A stretch of DNA of 64,000 nucleotides from Litorivivens sp041624475. GTDB taxonomy: Bacteria; Pseudomonadota; Gammaproteobacteria; Pseudomonadales; Spongiibacteraceae. The notes below the pieces were generated by a model that saw only the letters and a program-made list of their open reading frames with translations, searched no databases and was not told the origin of the DNA. Shown one piece after another: positions 1-8,164 of this stretch (positions are counted from its first letter, which is position 1; each line of letters starts with the position of its first letter). Position numbers and translations under genes: made by a program. Location: positions 1 through 64,000 of the forward strand of contig NZ_JBFJUX010000015.1 in the NCBI RefSeq assembly GCF_041624475.1, read 5' to 3'.

Positions 1-137
1 ATGGCCATGCCCACCTTCCGTAGTGTCCTCTCTTCCTGAGAGTGCCTCCCTGCAACGGGCACATCCTGTGCCTTCTGTGAACTATAGATACACAACCCAA
101 ATTTGCAAACCCGAATCAAGTGGGGTTCACCGGATGC
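1..137. other. Unassigned sequence abutting the IS3 remnant
   Basis: No gene can be supported here. The stretch begins where the transposase OrfB reading frame stops matching its family. It may be the end of a second inserted element or of an unrelated fragment that truncated the IS3 copy. No inverted terminal repeat or coding frame is recognisable within the window, and the left boundary lies outside it. Confidence 0.3.
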
Positions 138-290
138 TTACCTCGGAGTCATGTCCCGGCTACGCCATGCGCGGTAACTACTGCGGTGCACCCCAAACAC
201 TTCACACAAGTGCTGCACCGCATAGCTCTCTTCAAGTCGCTCGATTATCGAGAACTGCTCAGGGAGTCCGACATCAAGAGGGCTGTAGCC
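138..290 (-). pseudogene. IS3-family transposase OrfB, N-terminal fragment
   Basis: In the -1 frame relative to OrfA, starting at the slippery site, about 50 codons are open before a stop at 138-140. The translation contains FSIIERLEESYAVQHLCEVF and HRSSYRAWRSR, the typical OrfB start before the integrase core. A complete OrfB is around 280 residues with a DDE catalytic triad, and none of that is present. The element therefore cannot make active transposase. Confidence 0.75.
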
Positions 291-553
291 TTTTTTAGTA
301 TCTCTTTCTCTTCCTCAGCCCGCCGTAACTTGCGCTTCAGATCCTGGATCTCTCGCTGCTCAGCGGTCAGTGCCTCGCCTTTATCTGGCGCATTGCCGGA
401 GCGCTCGGCCCGGAGTCGGCGAACCCAATACTCCATGGTGGACTTGCCAACACCCATCGCGTCGCAAGCTGCCTTTATTGTGTAGCCTTGGTCGACCACA
501 AGCTGGGCCGCTTCGAGACGGAATTCTGGGCTGAAGTTTCTCTTCTTCGTCAT
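245..553 (-). CDS. IS3-family transposase OrfA
   Basis: This small helix-turn-helix protein is the DNA-binding first frame of an IS3-type transposase. The N-terminal half (FSPEFRLEAAQLVV, then an MGVGKSTMEYWVRRLR recognition helix) is the HTH_Tnp_1 type. The C-terminal half, with LKRKLRRAEEEKEILKKA, is the leucine-zipper segment used for dimerisation. I chose ATG 553 because AGGTGG sits just upstream; GTG 562 is possible. The frame ends at 245, while the -1 frame from the A6G heptamer continues into OrfB, as programmed frameshifting in this family requires. Since OrfB is truncated, OrfA probably survives only as a repressor-like remnant. Confidence 0.88.
   Translation of the reverse strand: MTKKRNFSPEFRLEAAQLVVDQGYTIKAACDAMGVGKSTMEYWVRRLRAERSGNAPDKGEALTAEQREIQDLKRKLRRAEEEKEILKKATALLMSDSLSSSR
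290..296 (-). other. Programmed -1 frameshift heptamer A-AAA-AAG
   Basis: On the minus strand the codons CTA AAA AAG of orfA contain the canonical A_AAA_AAG heptamer. Slipping back one base leads straight into the OrfB frame, exactly as in functional IS3 elements. The frameshift signal is intact even though OrfB is truncated downstream. Confidence 0.7.
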
Positions 554-684
554 CGTTTCCACCTGACTTTCTCTACGAGTGATAATACACTCAAAATCAG
601 GTGGCCAAATTCACTATGCCACTACAAGGGGGCGATTTTTCTGTGCCTCCTTTCGGCATCGTTCGTATATATCTATTTTGCTCT

Positions 685-1752
685 TTAACCTAAGCTATCT
701 TGCTGCATGGGCTTAAGCATGCCGGATGCGATGGCGTCGTTTCGTTTACTGGTGAACCAGACAAAAACCAATAGAAGCATGCAGAACCCCCCGAAGCTGA
801 TGAATTCTGGGATTCTTAGTGCGGAGAGGGTTAACCCGATAGCAGCCAGAAGTAAAGCAATTGAGTGTATCGCGGTTACAGTGGAAGTAACCGATAACCC
901 ACTTTGCCTCAAGATGTGATGGAGGTGGTCTCGGCCTGGTTCCATTAATGGCCGGCCGTTAATCTTTCGACGAAACATGACTGCTGCGGTATCTAGGAGA
1001 GGTATCGCTATTAGATACAAGGCAGTCACCGGCGATATTAGAGAGGATTCGCTACTGCTGACTAGGAGCCATGCTATGGCGAAGCCTAAAGTGGTGCTGC
1101 CAGTGTCTCCGAGGAAGGCTTTAGCTCTTGAGGTCCATGGGAAGCGGTAGTTAATTAGCAAGAAGGAGAATAAGGCGGCAGCAAATGCGCCGCTAAGAAT
1201 AGCTTGCGGCCATAGTTCTGCTTTCGCGGCTATTGCGCTAAGAATCGTTAGCGGAATGAATGCTAGGCCACCCGCGAGCCCATCCAGTCCATCGATCATG
1301 TTGAAAGCATTTATTGCACTCAAAACAGCGAATATTGTGACTGGAATGCTTAAAGCGATTAGTTGGATTGGTCCGATACCGTAGATATCACCAAGGCTTG
1401 TGATACTAACGTCAGCGAGAACGGCCATAATAAGGCTGGCCACTATCTGGGTTATTAAGCGTTTTTTTGGGCTAAGTTCGTGCCGGTCATCATAAAGTCC
1501 GGTTATCAACAATACGAATAGCGCAGGCCAAAACCAGATAAGGTTTGATGTCATAACTTCAGGCCAGAGTATTGCTGAAAATGCACTAGCGCCTATCGCT
1601 AGGCCGCCTACCAGTGGAGTGGGAGCTTGGTGGTGCTTACGCCCCCCGGGTTCGTCAATTAAGCGGAGAGACGTAGCATTTTTTATTAAGATTTGAAGTA
1701 GTATTGTGCAGAGTGCAAAAGAAATACTTGCAGTGAGGACTAGCGCCAACAT
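685..1752 (-). CDS. wecA: Undecaprenyl-phosphate N-acetylhexosamine-1-phosphate transferase (WecA/MraY family)
   Basis: This polytopic inner-membrane enzyme transfers a sugar-1-phosphate, probably GlcNAc-1-P, from UDP-sugar to undecaprenyl phosphate, starting O-antigen or related glycan synthesis. The 355-residue protein is a row of hydrophobic helices broken by family motifs on cytoplasmic loops: the DD pair at 88-89, NMIDGLDGL at 151-159, FLGDTGS at 213-219 and the WecA-type GRDHLHH at 273-279. That last histidine motif favours a WecA/WbpL-type enzyme over MraY. It is transcribed toward the IS remnant, so a former O-antigen cluster may lie beyond the left window edge. Substrate specificity is inferred. 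Confidence 0.85.
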   Translation of the reverse strand: MLALVLTASISFALCTILLQILIKNATSLRLIDEPGGRKHHQAPTPLVGGLAIGASAFSAILWPEVMTSNLIWFWPALFVLLITGLYDDRHELSPKKRLITQIVASLIMAVLADVSITSLGDIYGIGPIQLIALSIPVTIFAVLSAINAFNMIDGLDGLAGGLAFIPLTILSAIAAKAELWPQAILSGAFAAALFSFLLINYRFPWTSRAKAFLGDTGSTTLGFAIAWLLVSSSESSLISPVTALYLIAIPLLDTAAVMFRRKINGRPLMEPGRDHLHHILRQSGLSVTSTVTAIHSIALLLAAIGLTLSALRIPEFISFGGFCMLLLVFVWFTSKRNDAIASGMLKPMQQDSLG

Positions 1753-2010
1753 TTCAACACACGCTCTAGATAGGTTTTCGGCTTGAGGGAGCCTAAAATG
1801 GGTTCTTCGTTTCGGCGCGAAATCACGGTTAGCCGCCGAGTTATATGTATGCGCTAAATTATAAACCGCGTACTTGGCATAATTACATAAGTTGGTTGAT
1901 ATTTAAACGCCTTAAGTGTGATTGGATTTAGGTTTAGAGGGCTGATGGGGGTGGGTGCGTAAATTCCCGTGCTAGAATGCCCGCTTTTCAACCGGCAGGA
2001 TCTTAGCCCC

Positions 2011-3093
2011 TTGAGCGATTCAGAACAGAAACCTTCCTTCTTTTCCCGTTTGAAAGACGGCCTTACCGGTGCTGGCGAAGATCTGGCGGCGGCTGAGGGC
2101 TTTATTGAAGACGCGGAACTGGCGCCGTGGCAGCACGTTGAGCTCACTGAAGAGCAGAAAATGCGGTTGTTTGAACGGCTTACGCGAGGTTTGCAGCAAA
2201 CGGGCAGCAATATCGGGCAGGGGCTGGGTAACCTGATTCTGGGTCAGAAGACCATCGATGACGACCTGCTGGAGGAGATCGAAACCCAGCTGCTGATGGC
2301 GGACATTGGCATTGAGGCCACCCAGACCATTATCGACAACATTACCGATAAGGTTCATCGCAAACAGCTGGCGGATGCCCAGGCGCTGTATCAGGCACTG
2401 CAGGGCGAGCTGACCAACCTGCTGGTGCCGGCTCAGCAGGAGCTGGTAATTGACGGCAGCCACAAGCCCTATGTGATTTTGATGGTGGGCGTAAACGGCG
2501 TGGGCAAGACTACCACCATCGGTAAGCTGGCCAAGCAGCTGCAGGTGCTGGGTAAGTCGGTGATGCTGGCGGCGGGGGATACTTTTCGGGCGGCGGCGGT
2601 GGAGCAGCTGCAGGTGTGGGGCGAGCGCAATGGCGTGCCGGTGGTGGCGCAGCATACTGGGGCCGACTCCGCCTCGGTGATTTTTGATGCCCTGCAGGCG
2701 GCCAAAAGTCGCGAGGTGGATGTGCTGATTGCCGACACCGCCGGGCGTCTGCACAACAAGGACAACCTGATGGAAGAGCTGAAGAAGGTTGTTCGGGTGA
2801 TGAAGAAGATCGATGACACCGCGCCCCATGAGGTGATGCTGGTGCTGGATGCGGGTACCGGCCAGAACGCGCTGGCTCAGGCCCGGCACTTTCAGGAGGC
2901 GGTTGGCGTGAGCGGTATTGCGCTGACCAAGTTGGATGGTACCGCTAAGGGCGGGATTATCTTTGCCATCAGCCAGCAGCTGGGTATTCCGATTCGCTTT
3001 ATTGGTATTGGGGAGGGGATTGGGGACTTGCGGCCGTTTCGAGCGGATGAGTTTGTAGAGGCGTTGTTTGCCAGGCGGGTTGGGGCGGAGTAG
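2011..3093 (+). CDS. ftsY: Signal recognition particle receptor FtsY
   Basis: FtsY is the SRP receptor GTPase that docks ribosome-nascent-chain-SRP complexes to the SecYEG translocon at the inner membrane. The NG domain is complete: G1 GVNGVGKTTT (about 160-169), DTFRAAA, DTAGRLHNKDN, and TKLDGTAKGG as the guanine specificity loop. The N-terminal acidic region is short. I prefer the TTG start at 2011, 10 bases after CAGGA. The upstream in-frame GTG at 1969 has no ribosome site and lies against a TAGAAT box (1973-1978) that looks like the promoter -10. ftsE and ftsX follow, the usual gene order, but rsmD, often the divergent neighbour, is at 18.8 kb here. Confidence 0.95.
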   Translation: MSDSEQKPSFFSRLKDGLTGAGEDLAAAEGFIEDAELAPWQHVELTEEQKMRLFERLTRGLQQTGSNIGQGLGNLILGQKTIDDDLLEEIETQLLMADIGIEATQTIIDNITDKVHRKQLADAQALYQALQGELTNLLVPAQQELVIDGSHKPYVILMVGVNGVGKTTTIGKLAKQLQVLGKSVMLAAGDTFRAAAVEQLQVWGERNGVPVVAQHTGADSASVIFDALQAAKSREVDVLIADTAGRLHNKDNLMEELKKVVRVMKKIDDTAPHEVMLVLDAGTGQNALAQARHFQEAVGVSGIALTKLDGTAKGGIIFAISQQLGIPIRFIGIGEGIGDLRPFRADEFVEALFARRVGAE

Positions 3094-3117
3094 TGGTGGC
3101 GATTTCCTGATTCCGCT

Positions 3118-3161
3118 GCCACACGTGAAGAGATTGCTTCACTACGTTCGCAATGACGGTG
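3118..3161 (+). repeat. REP-like palindromic repeat, copy 1
   Basis: This 44-base segment is almost the same as 16226-16268. Both contain TTGCTTC...GTTCGCAATGACGGTG, where TTGC and GCAA can pair as a small stem. A weaker, diverged version (GATTACTTC...GTGACGGTG) follows at about 3177-3211. It occupies the ftsY-ftsE intergenic gap. Confidence 0.6.
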
Positions 3162-3249
3162 GGGTGTTAATGGAGATTACTTCCTGCCGCGCTGCGCTCC
3201 CCGTGACGGTGCTATACAATGCCTGCAATGATAATTAACGTGCGGCCAC

Positions 3250-3921
3250 ATGATTCAATTCGACGACGTCAGTAAACGCTACCCGGGCGGTCATACCGCG
3301 CTTAACCAGCTGAGTTTTCAGGTGGATCGTGGGGAAATGGTGTTTCTCACTGGCCACAGTGGTGCCGGCAAGAGCACGCTCTTGAAGCTTATTATGATGA
3401 TGGAGCGGCCCACCTCTGGGCAGTTGTTTATTGACGGCAAAAACCTGAACCGCCTGTCGGCCCGCAAGATTCCCCAGCATCGACGCGGTGTGGGGGTGGT
3501 GTTTCAGAACCACCAGCTGCTGTTTGATCGCTCTGTGTTCGACAATGTGGCGCTGCCCCTGATCATTGCCGGCTTTCAGCCGCGCGATGTGGGGCGGCGG
3601 GTGCGGGCGGCACTGGATAAGGTGGGCCTGCTCGACAAGGAAAAAAAGAACCCGGTCACGCTCTCAGGTGGTGAGCAACAGCGGGTGGGCATTGCCCGGG
3701 CGGTGGTGAACAAACCGGCCTTGCTGCTGGCCGATGAGCCTACCGGTAACCTTGATCCGCAGCTGTCTGCCGAAATCATGCATTTATTTGAGCAGTTTAA
3801 TCAGGTGGGGGTGACCGTATTGATTGCCACCCACGACCTGTCTCTGATTGCCCGCATGCCCTACCGGGTGATGTCGCTGGAGCAAGGCCAGATTTTGGCT
3901 GGCGGAGTGACGCCAGCATGA
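3250..3921 (+). CDS. ftsE: Cell division ATP-binding protein FtsE
   Basis: FtsE is the ATPase of the FtsEX complex, which acts at the divisome to activate periplasmic peptidoglycan hydrolases through FtsX. The 223-residue ABC protein shows Walker A GHSGAGKS (35-42), the signature LSGGEQQR (138-145), Walker B LLLADEP followed by TGNLDP, and the H-loop ATHD near the C-terminus. The start ATG has no strong Shine-Dalgarno sequence. The 156-bp gap before it holds REP-like repeats and a TACAAT box at 3215-3220 that could be a local promoter. Its stop overlaps the ftsX start (ATGA), implying translational coupling. Confidence 0.95.
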   Translation: MIQFDDVSKRYPGGHTALNQLSFQVDRGEMVFLTGHSGAGKSTLLKLIMMMERPTSGQLFIDGKNLNRLSARKIPQHRRGVGVVFQNHQLLFDRSVFDNVALPLIIAGFQPRDVGRRVRAALDKVGLLDKEKKNPVTLSGGEQQRVGIARAVVNKPALLLADEPTGNLDPQLSAEIMHLFEQFNQVGVTVLIATHDLSLIARMPYRVMSLEQGQILAGGVTPA

Positions 3922-4934
3922 GCGCCACGCCTACCCGCAAGCCGGTGAAATCCAAGCCCTCGGAGCCGAAAACACCGGGCGCTGGCGCCAGCGTTAAACC
4001 CATCGGTATGAAAGAGAAGTGGCAGGGCTACTGGGCCAATCAGCGGTTGGTGGCTGGCCAGACTTTGCGCCGTTTGGTAAAGGAGCCGGCCTCGTCGGCG
4101 ATGACGGTCTTGGTCATTGGCATTGCCCTGGCTCTGCCGGTGGTGATGCTGGTGGCCCTGGCCAATATTGAGCAGCTGGGCCGGGGCTGGGATGGCGCGG
4201 CGAAAATCACCCTCTTTCTGGACCAGACGCTGAGTGACGCCCGGGCGCGTGAATTTGCAGGCAGCTTGAACCGGCATTCGGATATTGAAGCGGTGGAATA
4301 CCGCTCGTCGCGTGAGGCGCTGGAAGAGTTTCGGGAGATGTCTGGCTATGGCGATGTGCTCAATTCGCTGAGTCGAAACCCCTTGCCGGCCGTGGTGCTG
4401 ATTACGCCCGTGGCCAGCGAGCGCTCGACGGCCGTCAGTCAGCAGCTGCTGGCGGAGCTTGCAGGCAAGCCGCAGGTGGCGCAGGCCAAGCTGGATTTGG
4501 AGTGGGTGCAGCGCCTGCATGCGATGATGGACATCGGCAAGCGCATCACCCTGGCGCTGGCCTTTCTGCTGATGCTGGGGGTGCTATTGGTGATTGGGAA
4601 CACCATTAAGCTCGCCATCGAGGCCCGGCGCGATGAGATTGTGGTGGTAAAACTGGTCGGCGGTACCGATGCCTTCGTGCGCCGGCCCTTCCTTTATACA
4701 GGGTTCTGGTATGGCCTGGGCGGTGGCTTGACGGCCTGGTTGATTCTGCAGGTGAGCCTGCTGATTCTGGCGGGGCCGGTTTCTACCCTGGCGGGGCTTT
4801 ATGGAAGTGAGTACTCGCTTATTGGTTTGGGCTTTGGTAATACGCTTATGCTCTGGCTGACCAGCGGGTTGTTGGGCTGGATGGGCGCCTTTTTGGTGGT
4901 GGGGCGGCATTTGAGTGGCATTGAGCCGCGCTGA
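3918..4934 (+). CDS. ftsX: Cell division protein FtsX
   Basis: FtsX is the membrane partner of FtsE. The 338-residue sequence has a basic, proline-rich cytoplasmic N-terminus, a first membrane helix at about 58-80, a periplasmic domain that in other species contacts EnvC-type hydrolase activators, and three further C-terminal membrane helices, as expected for the four-helix FtsX fold. It overlaps ftsE by four bases. rpoH follows after 150 bp with its own control region. Confidence 0.93.
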   Translation: MSATPTRKPVKSKPSEPKTPGAGASVKPIGMKEKWQGYWANQRLVAGQTLRRLVKEPASSAMTVLVIGIALALPVVMLVALANIEQLGRGWDGAAKITLFLDQTLSDARAREFAGSLNRHSDIEAVEYRSSREALEEFREMSGYGDVLNSLSRNPLPAVVLITPVASERSTAVSQQLLAELAGKPQVAQAKLDLEWVQRLHAMMDIGKRITLALAFLLMLGVLLVIGNTIKLAIEARRDEIVVVKLVGGTDAFVRRPFLYTGFWYGLGGGLTAWLILQVSLLILAGPVSTLAGLYGSEYSLIGLGFGNTLMLWLTSGLLGWMGAFLVVGRHLSGIEPR

Positions 4935-4972
4935 GGTGCGCTAGCTTTCTGAAAGTTAAAAATTATTCAGGC

Positions 4973-4981
4973 TTATCCACA
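4973..4981 (+). promoter_or_regulatory. DnaA box upstream of rpoH
   Basis: TTATCCACA matches the DnaA consensus TTATNCACA exactly and lies 104 bp before the rpoH start. E. coli rpoH is also known to carry DnaA boxes in its promoter region. A single 9-mer could occur by chance, so the role is inferred from position. Confidence 0.5.
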
Positions 4982-5007
4982 GAGCGCATGGTGAACTTTT
5001 CCGCCTG

Positions 5008-5034
5008 TTGGCACTCTAACTCGCCGAGTGCTAA
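5008..5034 (+). promoter_or_regulatory. CIRCE-like operator (HrcA site) upstream of rpoH
   Basis: TTGGCACTC, nine bases, then GAGTGCTAA. The consensus CIRCE element is TTAGCACTC-N9-GAGTGCTAA, so 17 of 18 arm positions match and the spacer is exact. The element ends 50 bp before the rpoH ATG. HrcA is the heat-shock repressor that binds CIRCE, usually at groESL. Its presence here suggests HrcA repression of sigma-32 synthesis. No hrcA gene is in the window. Confidence 0.75.
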
Positions 5035-5084
5035 ACTTCTTGGCCCTGATTGGTATTAACCACTCTTTAGGAGGTACTGCGCAC

Positions 5085-5936
5085 ATGGCAACCCAACTGC
5101 AGCCAATTCACCAATTGGTGCCGGGTAGCGACCTCTCTGCGTATATCCAGACCGTTGGCAGCATCCCGGTACTGAGCGCCGAGCGCGAGCGCGCGCTGGC
5201 AGAAGACCTTTTCTACAATGAGAATCTTGAGGCGGCGCGCGAGCTGGTTATGTCGCACCTGCGTTTTGTGGTGCACATTGCGCGCAGCTACAGGGGTTAC
5301 GGCCTGCCCCAGGCTGACCTGATTCAGGAAGGCAACGTCGGCTTGATGAAGGCGGTCAAGCGTTTTGACCCCACCAAGGGCGTGCGACTGGTGTCCTTTG
5401 CGGTGCACTGGATCAAGGCCGAAATTCACGAATTTATTTTGCGTAACTGGCGTATTGTTAAAGTGGCCACCACCAAGGCCCAGCGCAAGCTATTCTTTAA
5501 CCTGCGCGGTGCCAAGAAAAAACTGGCCTGGCTCAATAATGAAGAAGCCACGGCGGTTGCCAAAGATCTGGGCGTTGAAGTGAAAGACGTCCGTCAGATG
5601 GAAAGCCGTCTGGCCGCTGTTGACGTCGGCTTTGATGTCGACGTGGATGACGACTCACCCTCGCCGGCTCCGGTGCAGTATCTGGAAGACCATACCTCCA
5701 ACCCCGCCCAGCTACTGGAAGCGGCCGATTGGGAAAGCGACTCCAACGAAAAACTGGCGCTTGCCATGGCAGAGCTGGACGAGCGTAGCCGCGATATTCT
5801 GCAGGCCCGCTGGCTCAATGAAGATTCCAAGGAAACCCTGCACGAACTGGCAGCCCGTTATGGCGTGTCGGCTGAGCGTATTCGTCAGCTTGAGCAGAAT
5901 GCGATGAAGAAGCTGAAGGCTTCAATGATGGCTTAA
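5085..5936 (+). CDS. rpoH: RNA polymerase heat-shock sigma factor RpoH (sigma-32)
   Basis: This alternative sigma factor directs transcription of chaperone and protease genes after heat or misfolding stress. The 283-residue protein carries sigma-70 region 2 (RFVVHIARSYRGYG, DLIQEGNVGLMKAVKRFDP), the diagnostic RpoH box AQRKLFFNLR at 132-141, and region 4 with a C-terminal helix-turn-helix (YGVSAERIRQLEQNAMKKL). I place the start at ATG 5085, 10 bases after TAGGAGGT; an in-frame upstream start at 5028 would begin inside the CIRCE element and is unlikely. Its likely target clpB, with a sigma-32 promoter, is at 41.9 kb. Confidence 0.96.
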   Translation: MATQLQPIHQLVPGSDLSAYIQTVGSIPVLSAERERALAEDLFYNENLEAARELVMSHLRFVVHIARSYRGYGLPQADLIQEGNVGLMKAVKRFDPTKGVRLVSFAVHWIKAEIHEFILRNWRIVKVATTKAQRKLFFNLRGAKKKLAWLNNEEATAVAKDLGVEVKDVRQMESRLAAVDVGFDVDVDDDSPSPAPVQYLEDHTSNPAQLLEAADWESDSNEKLALAMAELDERSRDILQARWLNEDSKETLHELAARYGVSAERIRQLEQNAMKKLKASMMA

Positions 5937-5945
5937 GGGATTTCC

Positions 5946-5975
5946 CCGCCCCCTCTTTATTTCCGGAAGGGGCGG
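5946..5975 (+). terminator. GC-rich stem-loop after rpoH
   Basis: CCGCCCC at 5946-5952 can pair with GGGGCGG at 5969-5975 across a 16-base loop. No U-run follows, so it may be only a weak terminator or mRNA-stabilising hairpin between rpoH and gmd. Confidence 0.35.
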
Positions 5976-6067
5976 CTCCTCTGCTGAATCTCCTGCTTCT
6001 CCTGGACAAATTCCCTGTTCCGCTTGATATACTCTCCCTCCTTCTCGAATCATATAAAGATCATTAC

Positions 6068-7192
6068 ATGTCTAAAGTTGCGCTGATTACTGGCATTACT
6101 GGCCAGGACGGCTCCTATCTTGCGGAGCTGCTTCTCAAAAAAGGTTACGAAGTTCATGGTACTAAGCGTCGGGCTGCGTCGCTCAATACCGAACGCATTG
6201 ATCATATCTATCAGGATCCACACCACCCCGACCCCAATCTGATTTTGCACTACGGTGATCTAAGCGATACCTCCAACCTCACCCGTATTGTGCAGGAGGT
6301 TCAGCCCGACGAAATCTACAACCTTGGTGCAATGAGCCACGTTGCGGTGTCTTTTCAGCAGCCGGAATACACCGCTGACGTCGATGGCCTTGGTACTCTG
6401 CGCTTGCTTGAAGCGATTCGTCTGTTGGGGTTAAAAGACAAAACCCGCTTTTATCAGGCCTCTACCTCTGAGCTATACGGTTTGGTGCAGGAAACACCGC
6501 AAAAAGAAACCACGCCGTTTTACCCGCGCTCGCCCTACGCCGTAGCCAAGCTCTACGCCTACTGGATTACGGTTAACTACCGCGAGTCTTACGGTATGTA
6601 TGCCTGCAACGGCATTTTGTTCAACCACGAGTCCAGTCGCCGTGGTGAGACTTTTGTGACCCGCAAGATCACTCGCGGCCTGAGCAATATCGCTCAAGGA
6701 CTGGAACAGTGTCTCTATCTTGGCAATATGGATGCCCTGCGCGACTGGGGTCACGCCAAAGACTACGTTGAAATGCAGTGGTTGATGTTGCAACAGGAAC
6801 AGGCCGAAGATTTTGTCATTGCAACCGGCAAACAGTACTCCGTGCGCCGTTTTGTGGAAATGGCCGCCTCTGAGCTGGGGATCGAGCTCGAGTGGCAGGG
6901 CAGTGGCGTCGATGAAGTGGGTGTAGTAGCTTCCGTAACTGGAGACTGTGCTCCGGCCATCAAGCCTGGAGCAGTGATTATTAAAGTCGACCCGCGTTAC
7001 TTCAGGCCGGCCGAGGTGGAGACCCTGCTCGGTGATCCAAGCCGCGCCCACGAGCAGCTAGGCTGGAAGCCGACGATAACGGCGGAAGAGATGGTGGCGG
7101 AGATGGTTGCGTTTGATCTTGATCAGGCTCGTCGTCACGCTCTGTTAAAGCAGCATGGCTTCGATATTAACCTGTCGCTGGAGAATCCCTGA
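6068..7192 (+). CDS. gmd: GDP-mannose 4,6-dehydratase
   Basis: Gmd converts GDP-D-mannose to GDP-4-keto-6-deoxy-D-mannose, the first step to GDP-L-fucose and related deoxysugars for surface polysaccharide. The 374-residue extended short-chain dehydrogenase begins with the NADP-binding GITGQDGSYLAE motif. It has the STSELYG segment, the catalytic YAVAK (SPYAVAKLYAYW) and the family sequence LFNHESSRRGETFVTRKI. It is followed with a one-base overlap (TGATG) by fcl, so the two enzymes are co-translated. The rest of a polysaccharide cluster is not beside it; wecA is 4 kb away on the other side of ftsY-rpoH. Confidence 0.96.
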   Translation: MSKVALITGITGQDGSYLAELLLKKGYEVHGTKRRAASLNTERIDHIYQDPHHPDPNLILHYGDLSDTSNLTRIVQEVQPDEIYNLGAMSHVAVSFQQPEYTADVDGLGTLRLLEAIRLLGLKDKTRFYQASTSELYGLVQETPQKETTPFYPRSPYAVAKLYAYWITVNYRESYGMYACNGILFNHESSRRGETFVTRKITRGLSNIAQGLEQCLYLGNMDALRDWGHAKDYVEMQWLMLQQEQAEDFVIATGKQYSVRRFVEMAASELGIELEWQGSGVDEVGVVASVTGDCAPAIKPGAVIIKVDPRYFRPAEVETLLGDPSRAHEQLGWKPTITAEEMVAEMVAFDLDQARRHALLKQHGFDINLSLENP

Positions 7193-8148
7193 TGCCCAAG
7201 GTTTTTGTCGCGGGGCACCGGGGTATGGTAGGCGGCGCGATTGTGCGGCGTCTGGAGTCGGATGGAGTTGAGGTCGTTTCGGCCAATCGAGATCAGCTCG
7301 ACCTGAGAGACTCAAATGCGGTTAAGGCTTTTTTCGAGCGTGAGCGTCCGGACGCGGTCTACCTTGCGGCGGCGAAGGTAGGTGGCATTCACGCCAACAA
7401 CGAGTACCCCGCTGAATTTATCTATGAAAACCTGATGATTGAGGCCAATGTGATTCATCAGGCCTATGCCAGTGGTGTGGGCAAGTTATTGTTTCTCGGG
7501 TCATCCTGCATTTACCCCAAGTTTGCGAAGCAACCGATGGCGGAAAGCGAGCTGCTGACTGGTGTGCTCGAGCCGACCAATGAGCCCTATGCCATCGCCA
7601 AAATTGCGGGCATAAAGCTATGTGAATCCTATAACCGCCAGTACGGGGTGGATTATCGTAGCGTGATGCCAACAAACCTCTACGGCCCCGGCGACAACTT
7701 TCATCCTGAGAACTCCCACGTGATTCCGGCGCTAATGCGCCGCATTCATGAGGCCAAACTGGGTGGCGCAAAAGAGGTGGTGATTTGGGGCAGCGGCAAG
7801 CCTTGCCGCGAGTTTCTTCACGTGGATGATATGGCCGATGCCTGTGTGTCGGTTATGAACCTCCCGGCTGAGGTGCTGGCGAAGCACACCGAACCTATGT
7901 TGTCGCATATTAATGTAGGTACGGGCGTTGATTGCAGCATTCGCGAGCTGGCGGAAACCCTCTGCGAGGTCATCGGCTTCGAGGGTGAGCTGATTTTTGA
8001 TACCAGCAAGCCTGACGGCACACCGCGTAAGCTGCTGGATGTATCGCGCCTGAAACAGCTGGGATGGGAGGCCAAGATAGGCTTACGCGAAGGTTTGGCG
8101 GAGACGTATCAATGGTTTTTGAAGCAGGGTGGGGCGGTTCGCGGTTAG
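7192..8148 (+). CDS. fcl: GDP-L-fucose synthase
   Basis: Fcl (WcaG) is the bifunctional epimerase/reductase that turns the Gmd product into GDP-L-fucose. The 318-residue protein has an N-terminal Rossmann motif GHRGMVGGAIVR, the catalytic serine region FLGSSCIYPK, the YAIAK catalytic pair, and the NLYGPGDNFH and CREFLHVDDMADA segments typical of the family. It starts on the gmd stop codon. A palindromic repeat fills the gap to the convergent rph gene. Confidence 0.95.
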   Translation: MPKVFVAGHRGMVGGAIVRRLESDGVEVVSANRDQLDLRDSNAVKAFFERERPDAVYLAAAKVGGIHANNEYPAEFIYENLMIEANVIHQAYASGVGKLLFLGSSCIYPKFAKQPMAESELLTGVLEPTNEPYAIAKIAGIKLCESYNRQYGVDYRSVMPTNLYGPGDNFHPENSHVIPALMRRIHEAKLGGAKEVVIWGSGKPCREFLHVDDMADACVSVMNLPAEVLAKHTEPMLSHINVGTGVDCSIRELAETLCEVIGFEGELIFDTSKPDGTPRKLLDVSRLKQLGWEAKIGLREGLAETYQWFLKQGGAVRG

Positions 8149-8164
8149 GCTTTTGCCCTGTAAC

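Larger units (their letters stand above)
138..626 (-). mobile_element. IS3-family insertion sequence, truncated remnant
   Basis: The remnant holds a complete orfA and only the first part of orfB on the minus strand, joined by an A-AAA-AAG slippery heptamer at 290-296. The promoter-side end is probably near 626: the minus strand there begins TGTAGTGGCATAGTG, and IS3 elements start with TG. The other terminus is missing because orfB is cut near 138. The exact boundary at 626 is inferred. It lies about 60 bp from the 3' end of wecA, so it landed in an intergenic space. Confidence 0.6.

Noticed and set aside
1969..2010. GTG start for FtsY at 1969
   Set aside because: No Shine-Dalgarno and it overlaps a -10-like TAGAAT; TTG 2011 has CAGGA upstream.
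2020..2889. Long minus-strand reading frame opposite ftsY
   Set aside because: It lies fully antisense to the well-supported FtsY and its translation is rich in Gln/His/Leu repeats typical of a shadow of a GC-rich gene.
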